This document shows positions 1 to 8,226 of a stretch of DNA of 64,000 nt, piece by piece. The notes under the pieces were generated by a model. That model had not been told where the DNA came from and searched no databases. It saw only the letters and a list, made by a program, of their open reading frames with translations. Numbering within the stretch: position 1 is the stretch's first letter; every line of letters starts with the position of its first letter. A program made the translations under genes and the position numbers. Origin of the DNA: Actinomadura fibrosa (GTDB lineage: Bacteria; Actinomycetota; Actinomycetes; Streptosporangiales; Streptosporangiaceae); assembly GCF_900659615.1 (NCBI RefSeq), contig NZ_CAACUY010000011.1, positions 36,307 through 100,306 of the forward strand, written 5' to 3'.

Positions 1-66
1 GCCCGTCCTGACCAGCAGCCGCCCGTCGTCCGGCCCGAGCTCATGGGTTCCCTCGCGTACCGCCAT
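1..66 (-). CDS. YceI-like protein, N-terminal fragment (cut by window edge)
   Basis: The 22 residues visible from an ATG at 66 read MAVREGTHELGPDDGRLLVR and onward. The TxELGPDxGRLxVRT pattern is the usual first strand of actinobacterial YceI-family (polyisoprenoid-binding lipocalin-like) proteins. A purine-rich AGGGTGGGGG stretch lies directly upstream. The rest of the gene is outside the window, so the family is inferred from this short start only. It is transcribed in the same direction as the VanW-domain gene behind it, with 21 bases between that gene's stop codon and this start, so the two may share a transcript. Confidence 0.5.
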   Translation of the reverse strand, partial: MAVREGTHELGPDDGRLLVRTG

Positions 67-87
67 GCCCCCACCCTGCCACCGGGG

Positions 88-960
88 TCACGCGCACTCC
101 ACCCTGGGCTGCGGCTGGTACCGGGTGTGGAAGCGCTCGCGGCGGACGGGACGGCCGTCCTCCAGCAGCGTCCGCCACACGTCGATCGCGAACCCCCTGC
201 GCCCGGCCATGGGCACGCAGCGGTGCCCGCGTCCCGTGCCGGCGCCGTGCGGGGCGAAGGCGTAGCGGCCCGACGACCGCGACCGCACGTCGAACCGGCG
301 CCGCCCCCACAGGCTGACCGTCAGCGTCGAGCGCGTGTACGAGGTCCGGATCACGACCGGGTGCCCGGAGTCGTTCCGCCACGTGAAGTCCAGGCCCGGG
401 TAGGCGACGGCCGCCTCCCGGCCCTGCGGGTACTCGGGCATGTAGAGGCTGTGCGCCCGCACCCGGCGGATGTCGAGCCCCGCCTGGAACACCGCGTTGA
501 ACAGCGTCGTCGACACCTGGCAGATCCCGCCGCCCACGTCCTTGCGCAGCCGCGTGCCGACGATCGCGGGCGCGGGCACGTACCCGCGGCTCCTCGTCCG
601 CGGCCCGACGGCCCTGTTGAACGAGAACGTCGCGCCGGGCCGCACGGTCCGGCCGTCCAGGATTCGCGCGGCGATCTCGATGTTGCGGACGCGCGGCTCG
701 CCCGGCTTGAAGCGGGTCGTGTAGCGGCTGATCCGCCGCTCCCCCGCACCCGGACGCGCCGAGGGCGCCGAGGGCGCCGGGCTCGCGGCCGGACGGGACG
801 CGGACCCCGCCCTCGCCGCCGCCTGCGCGCCCGGGTCCCGGGCGACGCCGAGATACTCGCCCAGCAGAAAGCCCGTCACCACCAGCGTTCCCGCCGCCAC
901 CGGCCACAGGAGCAGAGCCCCGCACCGCCGCACTCCGCCGTCCCACCGCGTCCATCGCAC
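88..960 (-). CDS. VanW family protein, membrane anchored
   Basis: 290 residues: a short basic N-terminus, one membrane segment at about residues 14-34, a Pro/Ala/Ser linker to about 74, then a VanW domain. The domain hallmark is GGGICQVSTTLF at 143-154, preceded by RPGATFSFNRAVG at 107-119. The topology puts the domain outside the membrane, attached by a flexible stalk. VanW proteins are named after a gene in vancomycin-resistance clusters, but their biochemical role is unknown and most actinomycete copies are not linked to resistance. No vanH/A/X/R/S homologue is near. The family call is strong; the function is open. Confidence 0.9.
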   Translation of the reverse strand: MRWTRWDGGVRRCGALLLWPVAAGTLVVTGFLLGEYLGVARDPGAQAAARAGSASRPAASPAPSAPSARPGAGERRISRYTTRFKPGEPRVRNIEIAARILDGRTVRPGATFSFNRAVGPRTRSRGYVPAPAIVGTRLRKDVGGGICQVSTTLFNAVFQAGLDIRRVRAHSLYMPEYPQGREAAVAYPGLDFTWRNDSGHPVVIRTSYTRSTLTVSLWGRRRFDVRSRSSGRYAFAPHGAGTGRGHRCVPMAGRRGFAIDVWRTLLEDGRPVRRERFHTRYQPQPRVECA

Positions 961-1106
961 CGCCGAACCATGCCAGCGGCCCGGGGCCGTCGCGCGCCGC
1001 TTTGCCCGACCGTCCCGCTTCGTTTGCCCGCCGAGGCCGTACCTTGACCGGGACCGTGCACGACGAGGCCGCGCCCGCCATCGGACGCGGCCTTCGGGGG
1101 GTGCGG

Positions 1107-1328
1107 TCAGCGGGCGCGGGCGCCCTCCCGCAGCCGGTTCGGGTCGATCTCCCGGCCCGGGCGTCTGCGCAGGTACTCGGCCTCCAGTTCGTTCATGCGG
1201 CGGGTGTGCTCGCCGTACGCCTGGTCGGCGGCGTGGCGCAGCGCTTCCAGCCGCGTCTCGTACAGGTGGCCCAGCTCGCGGAACAGATCGTCGTCGCTCA
1301 GCTCACCAGGGTCGATTCCCGTGGTCAT
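1107..1328 (-). CDS. Small DUF6158-like protein
   Basis: 73 residues, highly charged and predicted helical, with no signal peptide or membrane segment: it opens MTTGIDPGELSDDDLFRELG and ends RLREGARAR. This layout (GIDP-x-EL-x-DDDL, then R-x-NELEAEYLRR, then a conserved EGARAR tail) matches the small actinobacterial DUF6158 family, whose role is unknown. I use the ATG at 1328 because GGAGGG sits 8 bases upstream; a longer in-frame start at 1379 has no such site. It stands alone between the VanW gene and the divergent cupin gene. Confidence 0.75.
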   Translation of the reverse strand: MTTGIDPGELSDDDLFRELGHLYETRLEALRHAADQAYGEHTRRMNELEAEYLRRRPGREIDPNRLREGARAR

Positions 1329-1434
1329 GTGCGCATCCCTCCAAGCGGCGTCACGGCCGGCTCTCTCTCCTGGGTCCATGCCGCCCCTCCCCTACCCGGT
1401 CGGCGCCCCCCGAACCGCGCGGCGGGCGGAGGGC

Positions 1435-1463
1435 TTGCGCACCCGCCGCAACCTACCTAGCGT
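1435..1463 (+). promoter_or_regulatory. Leaderless-type promoter of the cupin-P450 pair
   Basis: TTGCGC (1435-1440), a 17-base spacer and TAGCGT (1458-1463), with the ATG at 1470 only six bases further on. Spacing and -10 form fit actinobacterial housekeeping-sigma promoters whose transcript begins at or next to the start codon. No ribosome-binding site precedes the ATG, which agrees. Confidence 0.5.
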
Positions 1464-1469
1464 TTGCTC

Positions 1470-1913
1470 ATGAGCGAAGCGAGCGGCCCGCCGGTCGGCC
1501 ACGTCCACTCGGACGATCTCCCCTGGGTCAACGCCGGACCCGTGGGCCTCCAGGTACTCCGAGTCTCCCCCGACACCTGGGTCGTCCGGAACCGTTTCCA
1601 GGCGGGATTCCAGCTGCCCACGCACAAGCACACCGGCGGCGTCCACGCCTACACGTTCTCCGGACGCTGGCGCTACAAGGAGTACGGGGTCGACTACGTC
1701 GCCGGGACGTTCATCCACGAGCCGCCGGGATCGATCCACACGCTCACCATCGAGGAGGACAGCGACATCCTCTTCGTCATCGAGGGCGCGTTCATCGAAT
1801 ACGACGCCAACGGGAACATCAGCGGCATCGTGGACGGCGAGTCCACGCTCAACGCCTACTACGCGCTGTGCGACGCGGCGGGCGTCCCGCGGCCCACGGG
1901 CATCCTGACGTGA
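1470..1913 (+). CDS. Cupin-domain dioxygenase-like protein
   Basis: 147 residues forming a single cupin barrel. The first cupin motif is visible as LPTHKHTGGVHAYTFSGRW (two His, then a downstream acidic/His set) and the second as FIHEPPGSIHTL. The arrangement resembles 2,4-prime-dihydroxyacetophenone dioxygenase-like cupins, which use one iron to cleave a C-C bond, but the substrate cannot be read from sequence. Its stop overlaps the GTG of the P450 gene by four bases, so the two are translated together and probably act in one pathway. A TTG six bases upstream (1464) is an alternative start; I prefer the ATG because of the promoter position. Confidence 0.8.
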   Translation: MSEASGPPVGHVHSDDLPWVNAGPVGLQVLRVSPDTWVVRNRFQAGFQLPTHKHTGGVHAYTFSGRWRYKEYGVDYVAGTFIHEPPGSIHTLTIEEDSDILFVIEGAFIEYDANGNISGIVDGESTLNAYYALCDAAGVPRPTGILT

Positions 1914-3118
1914 TCCCGGCCGACTTCCCGGACGGCTCCTTCGCCCACGGCCATCCGCACGCCCTCTACGAGCGGATCCGCGCGGCGGGCGGGGTCGTCC
2001 GGCACCCGTCGCTGCCGCTGTGGGTGACGGGGACGCACGCCGAGGTGCGCGCCGTGGCGGGCGACCCGGCCGCCTACCGGTCCGGCGACGGCATCCTGAT
2101 CCCCGAGATCGGGCACCCGTACGACGCGCCGCCGACGATCATGCACACGGATCCGCCGGAGCACGCCCGCTACCGCGGCTACATCGCCCCGGCGTTCCGC
2201 CCGTCGGTGATGCGGCGGCTGGAAGGCGCGATCCGGGACCGGATCCGCGCGCTGCTCGCCCCCGCGGAACCGGGGCGCCCGTTCGACGTGGTCGGAGGGC
2301 TGGCCGTCCCGCTGCCCCTCCAGGTGATCGGGCTGCTGCTCGGCATCCCCGAGGACGACTGGCCGCGCTTCTTCCGCTGGTCGGAGGCGTTCGTCCCGGG
2401 CGCCGCGGACCTGCCCGCGGCCGAGCGGGACGCGCTGCGGCTGGAGTGCGGCGCCTACCTGGTCGGGATCGCGCACGAGCGGCGCGCGGACCCCCGCGAC
2501 GACGTGATCACCCTGCTCGCCCTGGCCAGGCCCGGCGGGCAGCCGCTCACGGACCTCGAACTGGTGATGTACCTCGTCCAGCTCCTCGTCGCGGGCAACG
2601 AGACGACCCGGCACGCGATCTCCGGCGGCCTGCTGGCGCTCGCCGAGCACCCCGCCCAGTGGGCCGCGCTGCGCGAACGCCCCGACGGGCTGCCCGCGGC
2701 GGTCGAGGAGATCCTGCGCTGGACGTCTCCGGTCGTGTACTTCCTGCGCACCGCCACGCGCCCGATGGAGCTCGGCGGACGGAAGATCGCGGCGGGCGAG
2801 CACGTCATGCTGCTCTACGGCGCCGCCAACCGCGACCCGGACGCGTTCGGCCCGGACGCCGACCGCTTCGACACCACCCGCTTCGACACGGCCCGCTCCG
2901 GCGCCGCCCGGGACGCGGCCGGCCTGGCCTTCGGGTACGGGCCGCACTTCTGCCTCGGCGCGGCGCTGGCACGGCTGGAGATCCGGCTGCTGCTGGAGGA
3001 GCTCATGTCCCGCCACGAGCACGTGACCGTCGCGGGAACGCCCGCCTACAACGGCTCCCCGGTCGTCATCGGGCTCCGCCACTGCGAGCTCGCGTTCGCC
3101 GGAGTGACGCGCGACTGA
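1910..3118 (+). CDS. Cytochrome P450
   Basis: 402 residues, the normal length for a soluble bacterial class I P450. The I-helix oxygen-activation motif AGNETT begins near residue 228, the ExxR pair is EILR near 267-270, and the heme loop FGYGPHFCLG places the thiolate ligand at Cys348. The GTG start is chosen because it forms a GTGA overlap with the upstream cupin stop; an in-frame ATG at 1868 lies inside the cupin gene. No ferredoxin or ferredoxin reductase gene is adjacent, so electrons must come from elsewhere. The cupin neighbour suggests a short oxidative route on an unknown, perhaps aromatic, substrate. Confidence 0.93.
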   Translation: MIPADFPDGSFAHGHPHALYERIRAAGGVVRHPSLPLWVTGTHAEVRAVAGDPAAYRSGDGILIPEIGHPYDAPPTIMHTDPPEHARYRGYIAPAFRPSVMRRLEGAIRDRIRALLAPAEPGRPFDVVGGLAVPLPLQVIGLLLGIPEDDWPRFFRWSEAFVPGAADLPAAERDALRLECGAYLVGIAHERRADPRDDVITLLALARPGGQPLTDLELVMYLVQLLVAGNETTRHAISGGLLALAEHPAQWAALRERPDGLPAAVEEILRWTSPVVYFLRTATRPMELGGRKIAAGEHVMLLYGAANRDPDAFGPDADRFDTTRFDTARSGAARDAAGLAFGYGPHFCLGAALARLEIRLLLEELMSRHEHVTVAGTPAYNGSPVVIGLRHCELAFAGVTRD

Positions 3119-3139
3119 AGATCGAGTGAACGCTTCCCC

Positions 3140-4783
3140 TCACTTCCCCGGCGGGCAGAACACCGCCAGCCCGCCCGCCTCCTTGCCGAAGCGGACACCG
3201 GCCGGCAGGGACGACACCTCTCCGTCACGGGCGAGGCGGATGCTCCCTTCCGGCGACACGAGCTCCAGGCCGCCCGGCCGCCACGCACGGTAACCGGGCG
3301 TGATGTGCAGGTGCCCCGCCAGGATCGCGGCGACGGCGCGGACGCGCGGGACGCGGCTCCCCGTCGTGATCATGCGGATGTCGAGCCGGCCGTCGTCCAG
3401 GTGCTCCCGCCAGGTGGGCGCGGGGCCGCGCGACCCGTAGACGCAGTTGCCGATGAACGCCATCCACACCCGCCGGCGGCGCCCGTCCACGTACAGGTCG
3501 ACCGGCTCGGAGCGCCGCAGCGTCCGGACCGCGGCGACCGCCAGCGCGGGCCACTTCCCGAGCCGCTTCTCCAGCCGCTCCCGCTCGTCGACCAGCTCGG
3601 TGTAGGCGCCGAAACTGGCCGTGTTCAGGAAGTACAGCCGCTCGTCCTCGCCCGCCCCGGCGGTCGTCGGCGCCACGTAGGCGACGTCCACGCGGCCGAG
3701 GCACCCCCTGCGGTAGGACGCGATCGCCTCGGCGGCCGTCTCGACGCCCAGGGCGCGGGCGAAGTGGTCGAACGTCCCGCCGGGGATCACCAGCAGCGGC
3801 AGGTCGTGCTCCAGCGCGGCCCGCGCGCCCGCGTTCACGGTGCCGTCACCGCCGATCACGGCCAGCACGTCGGCGCGCCCGGCCGCCTCGTTGAGCACCT
3901 TCTCCACGTCCTGGTCGGGCTCGATCTGGACGACCTCCGCGGCGGGCAGCTCCTTGCGCAGCAGCCCGACCGCCATGTCGGTGCCGCCCGGCAGGATCCC
4001 CCGGGTGACGTCGCCGGACCCCGAACCCGGGTTCACGACCGCGACCACCCCGCGCCCGTCATCGGTGACCTGGACGTTCTCGCCCTTGGCCCGGATCACG
4101 CGGGCGACCGGAGGGCGCGCGGGCCACACCAGCCGCGTCCCGAGGCCCGCCGCGGCGCCGATCCCCAGCCCGGCCAGCACGTCCCCCGGATAGTGGGCGC
4201 CGGTGTAGACGCGGGAGAACGCGACCGCGGCCGCCGTCGCCGCCACCGGGGCCGCGACGGCGGCGGGCGCCTCCAGGGCCACCCCGGCGGCGAACGCGGC
4301 GGCCGACGCCGAATGGCCGGACGGGAAGGCGTGCGAGGTCGGCAGCTTCCAGCGGATCCGCCGCGGCGGCACCAGGTCCACGATCGGGCGCTTGCGGCGG
4401 AACGCGTGCTTGCCGAGGATGTTGACCGCGGGGCTCGCCACCGCGATCCCGATGGCCCCGCGGAGCGCGGCGCGCCGCAGCCGGGCCCGGCGGCTCAGCG
4501 CCAGCGCGCCCGCCGTGGTGAACCACAGCACCCCGTGGTCGGCGAAGCGCGACAGCCGCGGCAGCACGTACTCAAGGCCCGGCAGCCGGGCCGCCGCGAC
4601 CCGGTCGAACGCCCAGCGGTCGGCCCGCCCGAGCCTGCGGAGCAGGACCGGACGGCTCCTCGACCTGGACTCGGAGGCCGGACGGCGCCTCCGCCGCGGC
4701 GCGGGACGGCTCCGCGCGTGCGGTGCGGGACGGGTCAGCACGGACAGTGACCGGAAACCCGGCTCTCGATGATTGGCGCGCAT
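3140..4783 (-). CDS. PAP2 phosphatase / diacylglycerol-kinase fusion
   Basis: 547 residues carrying two lipid-phosphate domains. The N-terminal PAP2 half has several membrane segments and all three catalytic motifs: K125 in KHAFRRKRP, PSGHSAS at 154-160 and SRVYTGAHYPGD near 189-200. The C-terminal half is a YegS/DgkB-type lipid kinase with VVNPGSGSGD near 246-256 and the nucleotide-binding GGDGT at 311-315. Such fusions are common in actinomycetes and are thought to act on phosphatidate, diacylglycerol or undecaprenyl-type phosphates. The ATG at 4783 has AGGGG about ten bases upstream; a GTG at 4864 would run into the divergent promoter. It faces a polysaccharide-type exporter. Confidence 0.9.
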   Translation of the reverse strand: MRANHREPGFRSLSVLTRPAPHARSRPAPRRRRRPASESRSRSRPVLLRRLGRADRWAFDRVAAARLPGLEYVLPRLSRFADHGVLWFTTAGALALSRRARLRRAALRGAIGIAVASPAVNILGKHAFRRKRPIVDLVPPRRIRWKLPTSHAFPSGHSASAAAFAAGVALEAPAAVAAPVAATAAAVAFSRVYTGAHYPGDVLAGLGIGAAAGLGTRLVWPARPPVARVIRAKGENVQVTDDGRGVVAVVNPGSGSGDVTRGILPGGTDMAVGLLRKELPAAEVVQIEPDQDVEKVLNEAAGRADVLAVIGGDGTVNAGARAALEHDLPLLVIPGGTFDHFARALGVETAAEAIASYRRGCLGRVDVAYVAPTTAGAGEDERLYFLNTASFGAYTELVDERERLEKRLGKWPALAVAAVRTLRRSEPVDLYVDGRRRRVWMAFIGNCVYGSRGPAPTWREHLDDGRLDIRMITTGSRVPRVRAVAAILAGHLHITPGYRAWRPGGLELVSPEGSIRLARDGEVSSLPAGVRFGKEAGGLAVFCPPGK

Positions 4784-4880
4784 GTCCCGGGTATCCCCTG
4801 GAGCGACGACATGATTCCGTAAAGATCTCAAATCGGGGGTCACATGCGGGCGAACGTCACTCACACATCGCCGACTGCAA

Positions 4881-4886
4881 TAGGCT
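4881..4886 (+). promoter_or_regulatory. -10 box of the Wzm/Wzt exporter genes
   Basis: TAGGCT lies seven bases before the ATG at 4894, and there is no ribosome-binding site in between, the pattern of a leaderless transcript. I do not see a convincing -35 hexamer at the expected distance. Confidence 0.4.
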
Positions 4887-4893
4887 TCGCCGC

Positions 4894-5868
4894 ATGAGTC
4901 ACCCGGAACGGCTCGGTTCTCCGGGTGGCGAGTCGGTCGGCACGATCGCGGAGCCTCCTCACGTGAACGAGAAGCTGTCCGACTACGCCGCTCGGTATGG
5001 GCTGAAGCAGAGCGCGGCGCGCCCCCCGCTGCGCAAGTACATCCAGGATGTGTGGGCTCGGCGCAACTTCATCTGGGCGTTCGCGTCGGCCAAGAACATC
5101 TCGATGTACACCGAATCGCGGCTGGGCCAGCTCTGGCAGCTGCTGACCCCGCTGCTCAACGTCGCGGTCTACTTCCTGATCTTCGGTGTGCTGCTGAACA
5201 CCAAGCGCGGTGTCCCGGACTTCATCCCGTTCCTGGTCACCGGCGTCTTCATGTTCGGCTTCACGCAGCGGTCGATCACCTCGGGCTCCAAGTCCGTCGG
5301 CGACAACCTCTCGCTGATCCGGGCGCTGCACTTCCCGCGGGCCACGCTCCCGCTGGCGATCGCGGTCGTGGAGCTCCAGCAGCTGCTGCTCTCGCTGGTC
5401 GTGCTGCTCGCCATCGTGCTCGCCTGGGGCGAGCCGATCACCCCCCACATGCTGCTGTTCGTCCCGGTCGTCGTGCTCCAGCTGATGTTCAACGTCGGCG
5501 CGAGCCTGATCGTGGCGCGGCTCGGCGCGTTCAACCGCGACATCACCCAGCTGCTGCCCTTCGTCATGCGGACCTGGCTGTACCTCTCCGGTGTGATCTT
5601 CAGCCTGCCGTCGCTGATGAAGGCGGGCTCCAAGCTCGACCAGCACCCCTGGGCCGCCGAGCTGCTGAAGGCCAACCCCGGCTACGTGTACGTCGAGCTG
5701 AGCCGGCACGTCATGCTCGGCAAGTACCGCGACTACGTGCACAGCGAGCCGGGCGTCCCGCACTCGACGACCCAGCTCTGGCTCTACGCGTTCGCCTGGG
5801 CCGGGGTCGCGCTGGTCGCCGGATTCATGTTCTTCTACCGTGCCGAGGAGCGTTACGGCCGTGGCTGA
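4894..5868 (+). CDS. ABC-2 type polysaccharide export permease (Wzm/TagG type)
   Basis: 324 residues. A hydrophilic N-terminal stretch of about 65 residues is followed by QLWQLLTPLLNVAVYFLIFG and about six membrane segments, the layout of the ABC2 membrane family that exports lipid-linked glycans such as O-antigen, teichoic acid or galactan. The ATG at 4894 is supported by the -10 box just upstream and by the family's usual length; an upstream in-frame start would overlap the divergent promoter. It is followed by its ATPase with an eight-base overlap. No glycosyltransferase is near, so the exported polymer must be made elsewhere. Confidence 0.88.
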   Translation: MSHPERLGSPGGESVGTIAEPPHVNEKLSDYAARYGLKQSAARPPLRKYIQDVWARRNFIWAFASAKNISMYTESRLGQLWQLLTPLLNVAVYFLIFGVLLNTKRGVPDFIPFLVTGVFMFGFTQRSITSGSKSVGDNLSLIRALHFPRATLPLAIAVVELQQLLLSLVVLLAIVLAWGEPITPHMLLFVPVVVLQLMFNVGASLIVARLGAFNRDITQLLPFVMRTWLYLSGVIFSLPSLMKAGSKLDQHPWAAELLKANPGYVYVELSRHVMLGKYRDYVHSEPGVPHSTTQLWLYAFAWAGVALVAGFMFFYRAEERYGRG

Positions 5869-6652
5869 CACCAAGGTCCGCGGGGCCGTGGAGATCGACC
5901 CCACCCGGGAGCCGATCGTCGTCGTCGACGACCTGCACATCATCTACCGGGTGTTCGGGGCCGGCGGGAAGGGCAACGCCGCCAGCGCCTTCTCCCGCGT
6001 CCTCCGCCGCCAGAACCGCCCGTCGATGACCGAGGTCCACGCGATCAAGGGCCTGTCCTTCGTCGCCTACCGCGGCGAGGCCGTCGGGATCATCGGCACC
6101 AACGGCTCCGGCAAGTCGACGCTGCTGAAGGCGATCGCCGGGCTGCTGCCCCCGCACAGCGGCGGCGTCTACACCGACGGCCAGCCGTCGCTGCTCGGCG
6201 TCAACGCGGCCCTGATGAAGGACCTCACCGGCGAGCGCAACATCGTCCTCGGCTGCCTCGCGATGGGCATGTCCCCGCAGGAGACCAAGGCGAAGTACAA
6301 GGAGATCGTCGACTTCGCCGGGCTCAAGGAGGGGTTCATCCAGTACCCCATGCGGACCTACTCGTCCGGCATGGGCGCCCGGCTCCGGTTCGCGATCGCC
6401 GCGGCGAAGACCCACGACGTGCTGCTGATCGACGAGGCCCTCGCCACCGGCGACGCCAAGTTCAAGGTCAAGAGCAAGCGCCGGATCGAGGAGCTGCGCC
6501 GCGAGGCGGGCGCCGTGTTCCTCGTCGCCCACCAGCTCGACGTGGTCAAGGAGACCTGCGACCGCGTCATCTGGATCGACGAGGGCCGCATGCACATGGA
6601 CGGCGACCCCGACGAGGTCATCGCCGCCTACATCGAGGCCACCGGCAAGTAG
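5861..6652 (+). CDS. ABC exporter ATPase (Wzt/TagH type)
   Basis: 263 residues: a short N-terminal strand region, Walker A GTNGSGKST at 79-87, the signature SSGMG at 168-172 and Walker B VLLIDEALA with D191/E192. The YSSGM form of the signature and the long first loop are typical of Wzt/TagH ATPases. There is no C-terminal carbohydrate-binding domain, so this is the short TagH/RfbE-like kind. GAGGAG ten bases before GTG 5861 sets the start, giving an eight-base overlap with the permease. A weak CCCGG-AGAA-CCGGG hairpin at 6662-6675 may end the unit. Confidence 0.9.
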   Translation: MADTKVRGAVEIDPTREPIVVVDDLHIIYRVFGAGGKGNAASAFSRVLRRQNRPSMTEVHAIKGLSFVAYRGEAVGIIGTNGSGKSTLLKAIAGLLPPHSGGVYTDGQPSLLGVNAALMKDLTGERNIVLGCLAMGMSPQETKAKYKEIVDFAGLKEGFIQYPMRTYSSGMGARLRFAIAAAKTHDVLLIDEALATGDAKFKVKSKRRIEELRREAGAVFLVAHQLDVVKETCDRVIWIDEGRMHMDGDPDEVIAAYIEATGK

Positions 6653-6713
6653 CCCGCCGCGCCCGGAGAACCGGGACGCGTGTGGCCGTGGAGACACACG
6701 TTACTGCGGTTAC

Positions 6714-6763
6714 CCAGAGTGACTCGATCGGCTCTGGATGTCACGCTCGCTCCGATCTACCTT
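6714..6763 (+). promoter_or_regulatory. Control region of the sugar-type ABC importer
   Basis: An inverted repeat CCAGAG-N12-CTCTGG (6714-6719 and 6732-6737) sits just upstream of a -10-like TACCTT at 6758-6763. The dyad covers the place where a -35 element would be, so a bound repressor could block transcription. No LacI or GntR gene is adjacent. Confidence 0.35.
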
Positions 6764-6797
6764 GAGGGAGACCCTTAGCGGCGAGGGAGAGCTCCCC

Positions 6798-8198
6798 ATG
6801 GCCGAGCGGCTGACCAGACGCGGCTTCCTGTCCTCCACGGCGCTCGCGGCGGGCGCCACCGGCCTGCTGGCCGGATGCGCCAGCGAGAGCAGCGGCCCGC
6901 AGGCGAAGACCTCCGGGAACGCGCCGAAGGAGGTGTTCACCTCCCCCACGAGGAAGCTCGGCGGCTCGCTGAGCATCCTCATGTGGAGCCATTTCGTCCC
7001 GCGCCACGACAAGTGGTTCGATAAATTCGTATCAGAATGGGGCAAAAAGGTCGGCGTCGAGGTGCGGGTCGACCACATCAACACCGTGGACGTGCCCCGC
7101 CGCGCCGCTTCGGAGATCCAGGCGGGACGCGGCCACGACGTCATCCAGCACATCGCGCCGTTCTCGCAGTACGAACCGTCCGTGCTGGACATGTCCGACC
7201 TCGTCCAGGAGGCGACGCGGCGCTGGGGGCGGCAGCTCGAACTGTGCCGCAAGTCCAGCTACAACCCGAACACCAAGCGGTTCTACGCCTACTGCCCCGG
7301 CTGGTCGCCCGACCCCGGCGACTACCGCAAGAGCATGTGGCAGAAGGTCGGCCTCCCCAACGGCCCCGCGAGCTGGGACGACCTGCTCCGCGGCGCGTCC
7401 GAGATCAAGCGGTCCACCGGCGTGCCCTGCGGCATCGGCCTATCGCCGGAGACCGACTCCAACATGGCGGCCCGCGCGCTGCTGTGGTCGTTCGGCGGGT
7501 CCGAGCAGGACGCGAACGAGCGGGTCGTGATCGACTCCGACGCCACCGTCGCGGCCGTGGACTTCATGACCCGGCTGTGGAAGGGCGCGGAGACCAGCGA
7601 GGTCTTCTCCTGGGTGCCCGCGTCCAACAACCAGGCGCTCATCGCCGGCAGGTCGTCCTACATCCTCAACTCGATCTCGGCGTGGCGCACCGCGATGGGC
7701 ACCAACCGCACGATCGGCGACGACATCTTCTTCACCCCCGCGCTGCGCGGCCCGAAGGCCGCGCTGGCGGCGCAGCACGTCATCCAGCAGTGGATCATCC
7801 CGAAGCACGCGGCGAACGCCGACGCCGCCAAGGAGTTCCTGCTGCACTACACGGCGAACTTCCCCGCCGTCACCTACAACTCCGAGCTGTACGACCTGCC
7901 CGGCTGGCCGTCGCTCGTCCCGCAGCTCAACGGCTGGCTGGACGCCGACCCGTTCGGCGCGCGGCCCGCGAACAAGCTGGCCCTGCTGAAGACGGCCACC
8001 TCCTGGAGCACCAACATCGGCTACCCGGGCCCGTCCAACCCGGCCATCGGCGAGATCTTCAGCACCAACGTCCTGCCGACCATGTTCGGCCGCGCCGCCC
8101 GCGGCCAGGTCTCGGCGAAGCAGGCCGTCGCGGACGCCGCGAAGCAGATCGACTCGATCTTCAAGAACTGGCGCTCCCGCGGCCTCGTCGGCGGCTGA
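6798..8198 (+). CDS. Extracellular solute-binding lipoprotein (sugar ABC importer)
   Basis: 466 residues with a combined Tat and lipoprotein signal: twin arginine RRGFL at residues 7-11, a hydrophobic stretch and lipobox LAGC ending at Cys27. The mature part has the alternating features of family 1 (MalE-like) binding proteins. GAGGGAGAG upstream fixes the ATG at 6798. It is the first gene of a SBP-ATPase-permease-permease unit. Unlike most such clusters the ATPase is encoded inside the operon. The ligand cannot be read from sequence; sugars, polyols and glycerol phosphate are all possible. Confidence 0.88.
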   Translation: MAERLTRRGFLSSTALAAGATGLLAGCASESSGPQAKTSGNAPKEVFTSPTRKLGGSLSILMWSHFVPRHDKWFDKFVSEWGKKVGVEVRVDHINTVDVPRRAASEIQAGRGHDVIQHIAPFSQYEPSVLDMSDLVQEATRRWGRQLELCRKSSYNPNTKRFYAYCPGWSPDPGDYRKSMWQKVGLPNGPASWDDLLRGASEIKRSTGVPCGIGLSPETDSNMAARALLWSFGGSEQDANERVVIDSDATVAAVDFMTRLWKGAETSEVFSWVPASNNQALIAGRSSYILNSISAWRTAMGTNRTIGDDIFFTPALRGPKAALAAQHVIQQWIIPKHAANADAAKEFLLHYTANFPAVTYNSELYDLPGWPSLVPQLNGWLDADPFGARPANKLALLKTATSWSTNIGYPGPSNPAIGEIFSTNVLPTMFGRAARGQVSAKQAVADAAKQIDSIFKNWRSRGLVGG

Positions 8199-8226
8199 GC
8201 CGAACCCGCCGAGCGGAGGCGAGGCA

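Noticed and set aside
88..960. VanW-domain gene as a glycopeptide-resistance determinant
   Set aside because: No vanS/R/H/A/X genes are near, and single VanW-domain proteins are common in actinomycetes without resistance.
4894..6652. O-antigen or capsule gene cluster
   Set aside because: Only the exporter pair is present; no glycosyltransferase, sugar-nucleotide or polymerase gene is within the window.
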